From NCBI GenBank assembly GCA_027600665.1, contig JADGJL010000306.1, forward strand, positions 3,096 through 25,867: a stretch of DNA of 22,772 bases, in the 5' to 3' direction. The notes under the pieces are model-generated. The model was not told the origin of the DNA. It did no database searches and worked only from the letters and a program-made list of their open reading frames with translations. A program made the translations under genes and the position numbers. Positions 13,201-21,500 of the stretch are shown piece by piece. How positions within the stretch are numbered: position 1 is the first letter of the stretch; each line of letters opens with the position of its first letter. Origin of the DNA: Irineochytrium annulatum (taxonomy: Eukaryota > Chytridiomycota > Chytridiomycetes > Chytridiales > Chytridiaceae).

Positions 13201-14239
13201 TTCGGAGTCCACGACAACGGCGACATCACGAAGCAGCTCACGGATACGAAGAACCTCTTTGCCTGCATCCTTAAGACGCAGGAGCAGGTGGTCGCGAGCG
13301 GCGGCGGGGGAGGGGCGGCTGTCAAGACGTCGGACGAGATCGTGACCGAGGTGGCGACCGATATCCTCTCCCGCATCCCCTCTGTGTTCAACATCGAGGC
13401 TGCCGTGCAGCGGTACCCAGTTAACTACAACGAGAGCATGAACACGGTCCTGATTCAGGAGATGATTCGGTTTAACCGGCTCATCCAGGTCATTCTCGTC
13501 AGCCTCGTGAACGTGCAGAAGGCCATAAAAGGTCTCGTCGTTATGAACGGGGAACTGGAGGAAGTTTGCAAGGGTATCCTCACGTCGAGAGTGCCGACAA
13601 TGTGGGCGTCCAAGTCATTCCCGTCGCTGAAGCCGCTGGGAGCCTACGTATCGGACCTGGTCGCAAGAATCAAGTTCTTCCAGACTTGGTACGAAGTTGG
13701 GTGCCCGAAGGTGTTCTGGATGTCTGGGTTCTTCTTTACGCAGTCGTTCATTACGGGTATGTTAAAGTTTGATTGAGATTGACGGACCAGCTCGCTAATT
13801 ATTGGTCGGCTTAGCTACTCTACAAAATTATGCGAGGAAGTACACCATCCCTATCGATGAGCTCGGCGTCGAATACGAGGTTCTCAACGCCGTCTCCGCC
13901 GCGTCCATTGACTCGCCGCCCGTAAACGGCGTCTACGTTAGCGGCATCTTCCTCGAGGGTGCAAGATGGAACAAGGAGCGAGGTGTAATTGGGGAGTCGC
14001 TCAACAAGGTCTTGTACGACCCCCTACCCTTACTTTGGTTCAAACCCATCAAGACATCCGAGTACGTGACCAAGTCGACGTATGACTGTCCCGTGTACAA
14101 GACGAGCGCGAGGAGGGGTGTGCTGTCGACCACGGGGCACTCGACCAACTACGTGATCTGCATCAAGCTTCCGTCGGAAAAACCCGAGAAGCACTGGATA
14201 TTGCGGGGGGTGGCGGCGTTGTTGCAATTAGATGATTAG
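1240..14239 (+). CDS. DNAH7: Axonemal inner-arm dynein heavy chain, DNAH7 type (13 exons)
   Basis: ATP-driven minus-end microtubule motor of the single-headed inner dynein arms (DNAH3/7/12 group), acting in the flagellar axoneme. Exons: 1240-1683 (uncertain), 1826-1945, 2011-2294, 2344-2619, 2670-3548, 3596-4518, 4564-4952, 5002-5373, 5421-7211, 7252-10326, 10368-12346, 12408-13756, 13815-14239; the join is 12,306 nt, about 4,101 residues, against about 4,024 for human DNAH7. Landmarks: tail and linker in exons 4-8; AAA1 Walker A GPAGTGKT at 5967-5990 (residue ~1412) with Walker B CFDEFNR near 6117; AAA2 GEPFSGKT at 6810-6833; AAA3 GPTGTGKS from 7897; AAA4 GVGGSGRQS at 9007-9033, the Lys-to-Arg change being normal for this family; antiparallel stalk helices around 9750-10050 and 10449-10690 flanking the microtubule-binding tip; C-terminal domain ending [12 protein letters not shown]...LQLDD. 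Similarity to DNAH7 is strong from about residue 330 onward. The start ATG and the first splice are the weak points. Confidence 0.95.
1684..1825 (+). other. First dynein intron, boundaries ambiguous
   Basis: The upstream frame (…FLMWVDSF) and the downstream frame ([13 protein letters not shown]…) are both open and coding-like but differ in phase. Donors GTGAGG (1684) and GTATGA (1696) are both phase 0. The best-looking acceptor, TTGCAG at 1820, would put the next exon out of frame. The only frame-preserving acceptor nearby is the AG ending at 1825, giving an intron of about 142 bp, much longer than the others. A second good-looking branch and acceptor pair (GCTAATG, then TTGCAG at 1731) lies inside it. 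Confidence 0.45.
2620..2669 (+). other. Dynein intron 4 (50 bp), typical of the gene
   Basis: GTAAGG donor, GCTAAC branch site at 2655-2660, GCGCAG acceptor; the split codon joins to give …KLLKGWFTT…. Other confident introns in this gene are 1946-2010, 2295-2343, 3549-3595, 4519-4563, 4953-5001, 5374-5420, 7212-7251, 10327-10367, 12347-12407 and 13757-13814, all GT-AG and 40-65 bp long. Each restores the frame and the alignment to DNAH7. Confidence 0.85.
4953..5001 (+). other. Dynein intron 7 (49 bp), 3' end resembling intron 4
   Basis: GTAAGT donor, GCTAAC branch site at 4987-4992, CCCAG acceptor, phase 0. The 13 bases ATGGAATGCTAAC and the following CAG|ATGGTT junction are shared with intron 4 (2620-2669) at nearly the same spacing. 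The 5' halves of the two introns are not alike beyond the GTAAG donor. Confidence 0.85.
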
Positions 14240-14600
14240 ACAAAGAAAGGAGAAGAAGTTAAAAAACAGTAAACGCTCTAGAGTACACTATGATATTGGA
14301 TTTTATTTAATTGTAATATTAATACATTGATGCTTCAATCCTGTTGAGCAAAGATTGGGGAACACCTCGCTTCACAAAAGTTATGCCACATAGTTGCCTG
14401 ATACCGAACAGGCGATGATGTACAGATTAAAATGAACATCCTCAAAAACGAGAAAGATGATTGATCGTGTTTTGCTGCATGGCCGAAGGTGCTGTCACCA
14501 TGTAAGAGAAGCGGAATTCAATAACGATATGCAGCTTATGTGACAGGCTGGAAGTCCTTCCTGTCCCACCGAACTGCTTTAACCGGGACATCAAGGCCCC
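14240..14600. other. AT-rich 3' flank of the dynein gene
   Basis: No open frame of interest. The first 100 bp after the dynein stop are strongly A/T rich, consistent with a 3' untranslated and polyadenylation region. TTTATT at 14302-14307 reads AATAAA on the minus strand, so a minus-strand transcript arriving from the right could also end here. No canonical AATAAA is seen on the plus strand close to the stop. Confidence 0.4.
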
Positions 14601-14616
14601 TCTGCTACCTGCCGCC

Positions 14617-16240
14617 CTAGGAAGACGTCCTTCCACAATAAGCACTCGACCGTCCCGTAGGATTCAAGGCATCCAAAGACCAACCCTTCCAAATCGGTCG
14701 CTTATACGCACTCCAAAAGAAACCCCATGTTGCCACGCTCCCGCCAGCGGCTTCTCCGAGCGCACGACGATCATCCCCTGCCGCCTTCCCAACGCCTTCC
14801 ATACAATCCTCCCGACGCCGTTTATCCGCTCTATAGCCGTGCGAGGACCAAAGCCAGCACAACTTGATGACCACGGGGAGGTATATCCGGTGGCAAGAAG
14901 CCGACTTCGCGGCAAATCGCAGCCCTTCTCGACATAGCCGAGGTCGAACAACACGTGCGCAGAGCAAAAGCGCAGACCGTTCGACGCCGGCTTGGAGAGA
15001 CGCGATATCGACGGGGAGGATGAAGGCGCGAATGGGTTGAGATTTGTAACAGGGTGGTGGCAACGACGCGTTGTCGTTCAGGTCTGCTGCACCCGTCGTA
15101 ATGGTGATAGCGTCGATAAGAGGCGGGCGCCACGCTATGAAGTCGCATTGGTGGTGCGCTATGGCACAACCCTGCCGGTAAGCCATGAGAACAATTCCCG
15201 GTTGTGAAAGATCTTTGCGTTTGCCGCTGTAATGTGGTCGATACGCACTTGACGGAAATCACAATTTACACGGGGCAAAGAAGAATTGGCTGAACGAGAG
15301 ACGGTGCGCCGTAGCCAGTCCCAACCGCTTTTGCGGTATGAAGAGCGTCAGGTCTCAACGACTCTTAGGCGACCTCGACGTTGGACTCTTCGACGGTGGA
15401 GTAATCAAATGGTCAATCCAAGTTACCAGCAGCCGAGAATCTTGGGCTGCGCAGAGAAAATGTCGAAGGGCGAATGAACTCACACCGAAGGTGGCAAGAT
15501 GCCGATCAAGAATCATCCAAAAGTTTTGCATCCCGTCCGGCCTCATCGGCGTCAACGAGCAGACCAACCAAGAATCGTCCTTAGCAAAGTGATCCCAGTG
15601 CAGCTCGAGGACGTCCACAAAGTGCGACCTCCCTGCCAAAGTCGGTCGTGGCTTCCTAAATCGTGACCAGCCTCTCGTCGCCAACCTCCAATGCGGCACT
15701 CAGCGAGCTTCCCACAGCCTCGGGAGCCGATCACCACGTAGTCGTCCCCGCCCTACACGGCCGCATGGGCACAATCCCTCAAGTCCGGGCACCCCAGGAT
15801 CGCCGTCGCAATGTCCAAATTCCCAACCCTGCCGACCGTGCGGAGATCCATCTCCCTCATGGAAGCACGCACGGAAAGCAGGGAAGTCAACGCCGCGACC
15901 GCAAAGCACACCGCCACGAGTCCGTACAAGTCCGTCAGCGCCTTCGCGCGGAGTTTCGTCGGCACACCCCTGCTGACGAGCGCAGGCCGTCACAATGCAC
16001 ACCACCTCGCTGCCGGCGCACACCGAAGCAAAAGGTAGGGCCTCCAATCGTGTATCTGGGTGAATGCCTTCGTCATGGGCGTCGGAGCCCGTGCCGGGCG
16101 AGTTGCGCAGGTTATCCGCCACCTCAAGGGCGAGGGCGGAGTAGATGTAGCAGCGGCCCAGAGCGTAGACATTTAGGCGCGAAACGACGCCAAGCGGTGG
16201 ATGTAGATATAATGTGGATCTTGGACGCGCGAGCTGAAGA
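14617..16240 (-). pseudogene. Unidentified minus-strand gene, possibly decayed
   Basis: I do not recognise this gene. Several minus-strand segments have GC-rich third positions and protein-like composition but lie in different frames: about 16220-16022 (…YALGRCYIYSALALEVADN…), 15965-15756 (…KALTDLYGLVAVCFAV…, with one hydrophobic, membrane-like stretch at about 15926-15870), 15740-15680 (…DDYVVIGSRGCGKLAE…), 15650-15490 (…HFVDVLELHWDHFAKDD…), 15186-14960 and 14954-14667. The first two can be joined by a 49-bp GT-AG intron (15973-16021, GTGCGC donor, CGTCAG acceptor). A stop at 15753-15755 then interrupts the frame, and no clean splice site was found that bypasses it. It is either a gene with several short introns I cannot resolve or a frameshifted relic. 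The plus-strand open frame at 15663-16316 is probably its shadow. Confidence 0.35.
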
Positions 16241-16787
16241 TCAAACTTTCGTCAGAGCAATCGGAGGCATAAACTGTGTAGCATTCGATGCTCCTTGCTC
16301 TGGAACAGCATTTTGATATTTGCATTAGGCGAAGCGGGGGAGAGCGGTCGCAACAAAAGTGCCGTTCGGCGATAAACACGACTGATACAGAGCCTAGATC
16401 AGTGACTGCCTGCATAAATAGAACCTTAGCGGTGAAAGCCGACAAGCCAGGCTGAAGGTGAGATGGACACGGAGGCACGGTCGCCAAACGTCAACCTTGA
16501 CGCCACGGCGTCGGCAGCCCTGCGCGTCGACAATTGGCGATGGCTTCCCTAAGGCAAGGATGCGCCTGACTGTGTTCTCGTTGCATTTATCCTCGCCTGA
16601 CACTCCCTGCAGCAAGGAGTCTTTGCGCCTAGTCGTTGCCGCCAACTTGACTGCGCGCGGCGTGTGGGTGTGGAAGCCACCGGGAAGCGGCGAGTGCCTC
16701 ATGGAGCCTCTAACCGGCGCCGCCTGTTGCGTTGGGATCTGCAGGCTTCACCGTTTTGAAACGGCGCTGCCACCTCAGGGGTCGTGG

Positions 16788-16823
16788 GCGAAGTCATGGC
16801 GGAGCGCGAAGTCATGGCGGAAA
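16788..16823. repeat. 18-bp direct tandem repeat, two units
   Basis: The 16 bases GCGAAGTCATGGCGGA occur twice with an 18-bp period, followed by GC and then AA. Each copy contains an ATG. The array lies about 130-165 bp upstream of the proposed zinc-finger start, so these would be upstream ATGs if included in the transcript. Confidence 0.8.
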
Positions 16824-16834
16824 CACGACCTTTC

Positions 16835-16882
16835 GCATGCGCAAAACGAGTTGCGCCTCCGCCCCCACCTGTGGCATGCGCA
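16835..16882. promoter_or_regulatory. Paired GCATGCGCA elements upstream of the zinc-finger gene
   Basis: GCATGCGCA occurs at 16835-16843 and again at 16874-16882, 39 bp apart, 70-120 bp before the proposed ATG. The sequence resembles the half-site of the animal NRF1 element (TGCGCATGCGC). A regulatory role is inferred only from the repetition and position. Confidence 0.3.
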
Positions 16883-16953
16883 CCCTGTCACAAGGCTGCT
16901 ACAAATACGACGCCTGCCTCCCATCCATCCTTTCCCTCGCTGATCTCACCAGG

Positions 16954-17739
16954 ATGAACATTAACGCGCTGCTGATCGACGACGGCTGCCCGTCTCCGAC
17001 CTCACCGACGCTGCGGCGGCACTACCCGTCACCACCTCCGTCGTCACCAGCTCCCACCCTGAATGACAATGACACCAACCCCATCGTCAACGTCAAACCG
17101 ATCGTCCCGACGCGGTCGTGCCCAAACGCGATCATGATGCCGGCGACACCGTCGACGCCCATGTCACCGCTCCCGTCGCCGTCCCTCTCCATCTCGTCCC
17201 TGTTGACCCTCGAGTTCCCAACCACCTGGACACCGCCAGCGTTGTGCAACACCACCGCCTCCGCCGCCGCACCACCTCCCACCATATCCACGACCGAACC
17301 TTTTTCACAGGTGTCCGACATCAACACCACCACGCAACCCACAGGCCCGCCGCGACTCTTCGCGTGCCCGCACGCCGGGTGCACGCGAACCTTCTCCCGG
17401 CGGCAGAACCGGGACTGCCACGCGACGACCCACACGGGCGGGAAGCCGCACGCGTGTGCGGTGGAAGGGTGCGGGGCGCGTTTTCGGAGGAGGCAGGATC
17501 TGCTGAGGCATGTCAGGAGTGTCAAGAGCCATGGGGTCGGTTGGATGGGAGCCGGGGTAGACGGGAGAGGGATGAAGATAGAAGGGGGGTATGCGAGGAC
17601 GGGGGAGGATTCGATGGGTGACCCAGGCGCGTCGGGTTGCTTGACGGTTAACGTTCGTGCATCGCCCTATCCTTTACCATCGGCTGTGAAGTTGCCACCG
17701 ATTGTCGACTTGCTGCAGCGTGCATCATTCTTGTCGTAG
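16954..17739 (+). CDS. Two-finger C2H2 zinc-finger protein, putative transcription factor
   Basis: Single-exon frame of 261 residues from ATG 16954 (MNINALLIDDG…). The frame is open further upstream to 16732, but this start is preferred because the upstream part is basic, Cys-rich and repeat-derived. The first 130 residues are Pro/Ser/Thr rich and probably disordered. Finger 1 uses C138, C143, H156, H160 (C-x4-C-x12-H-x3-H) with a TGGKPHAC linker; finger 2 uses C168, C173, H186 and H193, with a longer than usual x6 histidine spacing. Adjacent C2H2 fingers of this form are typical of fungal DNA-binding regulators (COG5048-like), acting in the nucleus. Three I-x-x-L-L motifs lie at residue 3, residue 80 and, as LPPIVDLL, near the C-terminus (250-254). 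Targets are unknown. Confidence 0.75.
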   Translation: MNINALLIDDGCPSPTSPTLRRHYPSPPPSSPAPTLNDNDTNPIVNVKPIVPTRSCPNAIMMPATPSTPMSPLPSPSLSISSLLTLEFPTTWTPPALCNTTASAAAPPPTISTTEPFSQVSDINTTTQPTGPPRLFACPHAGCTRTFSRRQNRDCHATTHTGGKPHACAVEGCGARFRRRQDLLRHVRSVKSHGVGWMGAGVDGRGMKIEGGYARTGEDSMGDPGASGCLTVNVRASPYPLPSAVKLPPIVDLLQRASFLS

Positions 17740-17982
17740 TCGTTTGTTTGCTTTCGCAATTAGAGAGAAGAGTTTATGCCCTCTAGACCTGTACTTTTTG
17801 TAGTTATTATTGGTGATTTCTTTTTTTTTACTTTTTTTTACCCTGGTACTGATATACTTCTTCGCCTCCACGGCGTTGCCGCCAATCCGTTAGACTTCCT
17901 GCAGCGCGCGTTGTAGTGAGCGTGCTTTCTTCACCTTTTTCTTTTTTTGTAAAACGTTTAGCCCTTTGCATTTTTGTAGTTG
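17691..17982. repeat. Diverged tandem duplication of the zinc-finger gene's 3' end
   Basis: Copy 1 (17691-17806) covers the last 16 codons, the stop and the start of the 3' flank. Copy 2 (17875-17982) repeats the same order of landmarks: GTTGCCRCC, then CTGCAGCGYGC, a TTGTAG or TCGTAG stop, GCTTTC, a TTTA(T)GCCC block and TTTTTGTAGTT. Copy 2 can still be read as LPPI…DFLQRAL-stop after about two extra bases, matching LPPIVDLLQRA of the intact end. The tract between them is T-rich. Confidence 0.6.
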
Positions 17983-18334
17983 AATTCTGTGCCATTGTTT
18001 CTCTAGATTTTTCAAATTCGATGGAACGCGACCCGATCAATTGTAATAGTGTTCACCCCCAAGCCCTGCATGTACTACTTCCTTTCCAATAATGTTTCAT
18101 GATTCCCTGCAAATACAAGTTGACCTCCTCAACATACAAAGTCGCCAGTTTGTTATTTGATGCTTACGTCGCCTGCGTCATAGTTCATCGTTGTTGCGTG
18201 TGATTTATCTCTCCCTTGTTGAAATAAAATGACGGTGTTGATCATCGCAAAAAGTCTCGGCAAAAGAATACTGTGATGCAGAAAGATTCGACAGCACTGT
18301 GGAAGAAAACCGCAACACGACCATCTCCTTTCTC
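17740..18334. other. Intergenic region between convergent genes
   Basis: Apart from the duplicated 3' end described separately, it holds several T-rich runs (17820-17840 and 17935-17950) and an AATAAA at 18223-18228, which could serve as a distant plus-strand polyadenylation signal. No gene seen. The zinc-finger and ceramidase genes converge here, so both transcripts probably end within it. Confidence 0.4.
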
Positions 18335-19572
18335 CTACGCAGTCTTCTTCACCGCGTCAAGCTCCAGAATTCTCGACCGGGGAAGGTCAGACTGCAGAAC
18401 CGGGATAATCCCCGCGTACCAAACCATCTTTACGTCTCTCCTAAAAGGGGCGAAATACTCGATGATAAGTATCCAGCGAAGGGGTTTCGTAAACAACGAG
18501 AACTTACCGCCTGAGCACCAGGAGTCGAATGTATCCCGCCATAATGTAGAGCCCGTATGACGCGATGCCAGTGAACAAGTGCCAGTACATGTGGAGCTCC
18601 CCGAACACGCGCAGCGGATACCCAACACCGGCGCGCCACTGGCGGAAGAAGTTGCAGTTCTGGTTCTCGATGTTCCAAAGCAGGAAGCTATTTTTTGCGT
18701 TCGTTCAACAACCTCTCATCAAAACGAAAAAAAAAGAGAAGAAAAAAAAAATAAAGGGACTCCTCACCCGAAAAGATATGAGAAAACGCTCCGGAAGTAC
18801 AGCTTGTACAGGTTTCGGATCGCGTCACTGCCCTTGAGGTCTTGGACGTCCGCCAGGGTGCGGATCTGGAGGATCGGGTACACAGCCGCGAGGACGGCGA
18901 GGAAGCCGTAGCAGACTTCGTGGAAGATCGGATTTTTGAGGTAGAGGTAGGCCACCGTCACGATGACGCAATCTTTCTTGTTCATTAACGCCAGCCAATA
19001 AAAGAAGAAGTGTGGACGACGTACAGGTCGACAGCACGGTCACCACGAGGACCTTGCTCTTCTCCGGCGGGAAGGACTGCACGAGAACGTACAGCTGGAG
19101 AGCGGTGGCGTAGATCATCGGGAGCTCGTCCTAGGTGTTTAACATATGAGAAAAAAATCGCTCTTAGTGATGGAAACTGTCGCTCACCATCATCTGAGCC
19201 TCGAACAGCAGCGTCGCGTGGAAGGAGAACGAGCCCACGCCGACCATGAAGAGCCCGAAGATGGCGATGTGCACGCGGGTCTCGCACCCGACGCGCCAGC
19301 ACGAGTACCACGCCAGCATCGCGAGGAAGATGTAGTTCTGTGTTTACCACTCCGTTAGCTCAATCCAAAGTAGGAGATACTCACGAGGTTGCTGAACGTG
19401 TTCCACCACTCTCTGTTGGCAAAAGGGGGCGTGTTAACAGGCAGGAAGAGTGGGAAGAAGATACTGACGCGCAAAAGAAGGAGACGACATAGTTCTCCTC
19501 GCACCAGTCCAGCGTCGATGTAGGCGGGCCCCAGAAGCCGTCCAGGCCGGCAGGCTCGAGGTTGAAGCCCAT
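18335..19572 (-). CDS. ACER3: Alkaline ceramidase, ACER3/YPC1 family (7 exons)
   Basis: Hydrolyses ceramides to sphingoid base and fatty acid; family members are seven-helix enzymes of the ER/Golgi. Exons in transcript order: 19572-19469, 19412-19385, 19337-19188, 19130-19025, 18972-18768, 18687-18508, 18440-18335. The join is 879 nt, 292 residues plus stop, against 267 for human ACER3 and about 316 for yeast Ypc1. All six introns are GT-AG, 47-80 bp, and preserve frame. Key residues align with the ACER3 metal sites: D22, W23, E25, N27 and E36 (calcium; [17 protein letters not shown]), S80 and H84 (GSFSFHATL), D95 (DELPMIY), and H230 and H234 ([11 protein letters not shown]), which with H84 bind zinc. 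Start chosen at MGFNLEPAG, just before the conserved FWGP motif. The fourth splice (acceptor at 18973) is the least certain, being set mainly by phase. Active-site completeness suggests a working enzyme. Confidence 0.93.
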
Positions 19573-20447
19573 TGCTTCGGACTGCAAAGTGGCTCGCAGT
19601 GCGCGCAGATGCGGGGCGCCGGAAGCTGATCTCGGGCTGGGCGGTCGAAGCGGTGGACAGCGGCAGTGAGCAGGCTGGCGAAGCCGTGGGAAGTGTAAGG
19701 TGATGACGATGGGCCTTTGACGACCTTTCAACCTGTTCCACATAAGTCTGAAACGCTGCATGATAAAAAGGCGCTCAAGCGTGTGATACTGTAACTAACT
19801 AGCAGCCACTTAAGTTGGCTGAGTTCGTCATAGCCTGCCTCCTCCGCGCAGATGGCTTGCAACCACGTCCTTAACGCCCCATAGTTGCGCCTCCTCCCAC
19901 ACGCGCTTTCGCCTTCACATTGAATGTCTACCTCACCACACAGGACACCAAATTGAAATGCATGAAGTGGAAGCTGCGGTGAACAGTGGCCGCAGGTTCT
20001 CGTGCACAGGATTACAGTGAACATGATGCAATGTATTATACGATTTTTTCCAGGACGTGCCAGAACCCTGATCAAGCGAGAACCACCTGTCGTGTCCGCA
20101 CCAAATACCTGATCGCATCGACGGCCCACCGTCCCTGATGCGAACAGCTGCTCTTGGCAACGGACTCGGTCGCGATGCGGAAGCGATACGGCCCGAGAGC
20201 AGCAAAGCGCGCTTTGTCTGAACGCGTTCTGGTCTCCAATGGCGGCCTTGCAGCTAGGGCCAACCGCATGTCTGCCGACTGCTGTGGTCCCTTTGACGAC
20301 CCCCTTCCTTCATGGCTTCGAGGGAGCAAGCTGAAATTGATAGATAAAGCAACGGAAGTGAGCAGCTTGATAAAGAAAGCGATCCTGATAGCAAACGAAG
20401 TATGTATTATGCAAGTATGTAATTGACTGTTGCAACCACAGGCAGCC
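19573..20447. other. Intergenic region, no gene seen
   Basis: About 0.9 kb between the 5' end of the ceramidase gene and the 3' end of the centrin-like gene, both on the minus strand. Overlapping open frames on both strands lack domains and look like chance. The ceramidase promoter should lie in its left part. No tRNA or repeat was recognised. Confidence 0.4.
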
Positions 20448-21363
20448 TTAGAATCCTTGCTGCGTTGACGAGCGGTACTGCGACTGAACCCGGACCCAAT
20501 CGGCCTCCCCGATCTCCCCATCGCCGTCCTTGTCAGTCTCCTCAATGATCATGTCGATCTCATCGTCCGTTATGTACTCCCCGATCTCCTTCGCCACCTG
20601 TTAAGACGGTATGTTGTAGTAAGGGTCTACATGTGCTCGTTGTTTACACATTACCCTGCGAAGCTCCTTTGGCCCGATCTTTCCGCGTCCTTCGATATCA
20701 AACAGACTTCCAAAAAAGGAGCTGTTAGCGAGAGCGTTTGCAAGCTGAGAACTAACGTGAAGCTCTTCATCATTTCCGTGTGCGCGTCTTTCTCGGACTG
20801 ACAGTTCCGTTAGCGACGAGAAAATTATTGCACGAGCGCGTACGTACCAGCTTCCGAGCCATGAGAAACAAAAACTCTTCAAACGACAAGCTGGGGTCAT
20901 CGTCAACCTGGAACTCTGCCGCCATCCCGATCAGATCCTCCTTCGACGGACTAAACCCCAACGCCCTCATGACAATCCTCAGCTCCGCCAAATCAATGGT
21001 CCCGCTCCCATCCGTATCAAAAAGATTAAACACCTCCCGGATTTCCTGCAGCTGTCCTGCGCTCAGATCGAAATGGTTCCTCTTCACCGCCGGCTTTGGC
21101 GTCGGGCTGTTCCGCTCCACAGGAGGTAAGGGCGTAATCATGTTGTCCTCGTCCGCCTCCGTTAAGCTGCCGTCGCCGCCTTCGCACTCCTTTTGGACGC
21201 GCACGCGGCCGGAGCGATTCTGGTTCACGACGACGGAGACACGGCGGGACGCGGGAGCGGAGATGGAGCCGCGGCCGGCGGCGGAGAAGCGCACTTGCGG
21301 GGGGGACATTCCGCCGTTGCGTCGGGCTGGGGTCGAACGGCGGGGGGGATAAGAGTCAGCCAT
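20448..21363 (-). CDS. Centrin-like EF-hand protein with long N-terminal extension
   Basis: Centrins are calcium-binding proteins of basal bodies and centrosomes. Exons in transcript order: 21363-20848, 20797-20757, 20706-20655, 20597-20448; 759 nt, 252 residues. All three introns are GT-AG, 50-57 bp. Residues 1-98 are basic, Ser/Pro-rich and unrelated to the usual short centrin tail; typical centrins have about 170 residues. EF1 (116-127, [12 protein letters not shown]) is canonical and is followed by the centrin-hallmark MRALGF. EF2 (152-163) has Gln at position 1. EF3 (189-200, [12 protein letters not shown]) is degraded. EF4 (225-236, [12 protein letters not shown]) has Asp at position 12. 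The SEKD…KSF and RVAKEIGE…TDDEI stretches match centrin closely. The C-terminus ends [12 protein letters not shown]… rather than the usual FLRIMKK-type tail. An alternative start at 21500, spliced by a 62-bp intron (21327-21388), would give 277 residues. Confidence 0.88.
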
Positions 21364-21388
21364 CAAGTCCGCGCGGGTGGAATGTTAC

Positions 21389-21500
21389 CGGGCGCGATGG
21401 AGCCCCGCTTTAAGTTCCGGCGGTTGCCACTTTCGAAGGCGTCGTCGTCGGCGGCGTCTCGCGCGCTGTCAGACGCGATGGAGGCCCGCGAGCTGTCCAT
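21389..21500 (-). other. Possible alternative first exon of the centrin-like gene
   Basis: ATG at 21500 in a good context (GCCATGG) opens a frame, MDSSRASIASDSARDAAD…KRGSIAP, of 37 codons plus one base. A GTAACA donor at 21388, a CTGAC-type branch site and a CCCCAG acceptor ending at 21327 would join it in frame to the [10 protein letters not shown] region of the main exon. The ATG at 21363 used in the main model would then lie inside this intron. Confidence 0.4.

Larger units (their letters stand above)
16241..16953. other. Region upstream of the zinc-finger gene
   Basis: No convincing gene. Open frames on both strands overlap here but lack recognisable domains. The last 170 bp hold a short tandem repeat and two copies of GCATGCGCA, described separately, so this is probably the promoter and 5' leader of the zinc-finger gene. 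It could also serve the minus-strand gene to the left, since the two appear divergent. Confidence 0.35.

Noticed and set aside
14617..15186. A single intact minus-strand gene of 189 codons
   Set aside because: Only the first 70 or so codons look protein-like; coding character then moves to another frame (14954-14667), so a simple gene call is not supported.
15663..16316. Plus-strand open frame of 217 codons
   Set aside because: Rich in Arg/Pro/His with no domain; it mirrors minus-strand segments with better coding character.
16458..16943. Plus-strand open frame of 161 codons upstream of the zinc-finger gene
   Set aside because: No domain, composition like non-coding GC-rich DNA, overlaps the promoter-like repeats.
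1120..21260. Overlapping long antisense frames across dynein and centrin-like exons
   Set aside because: Shadows of strongly biased codon use in the real genes.
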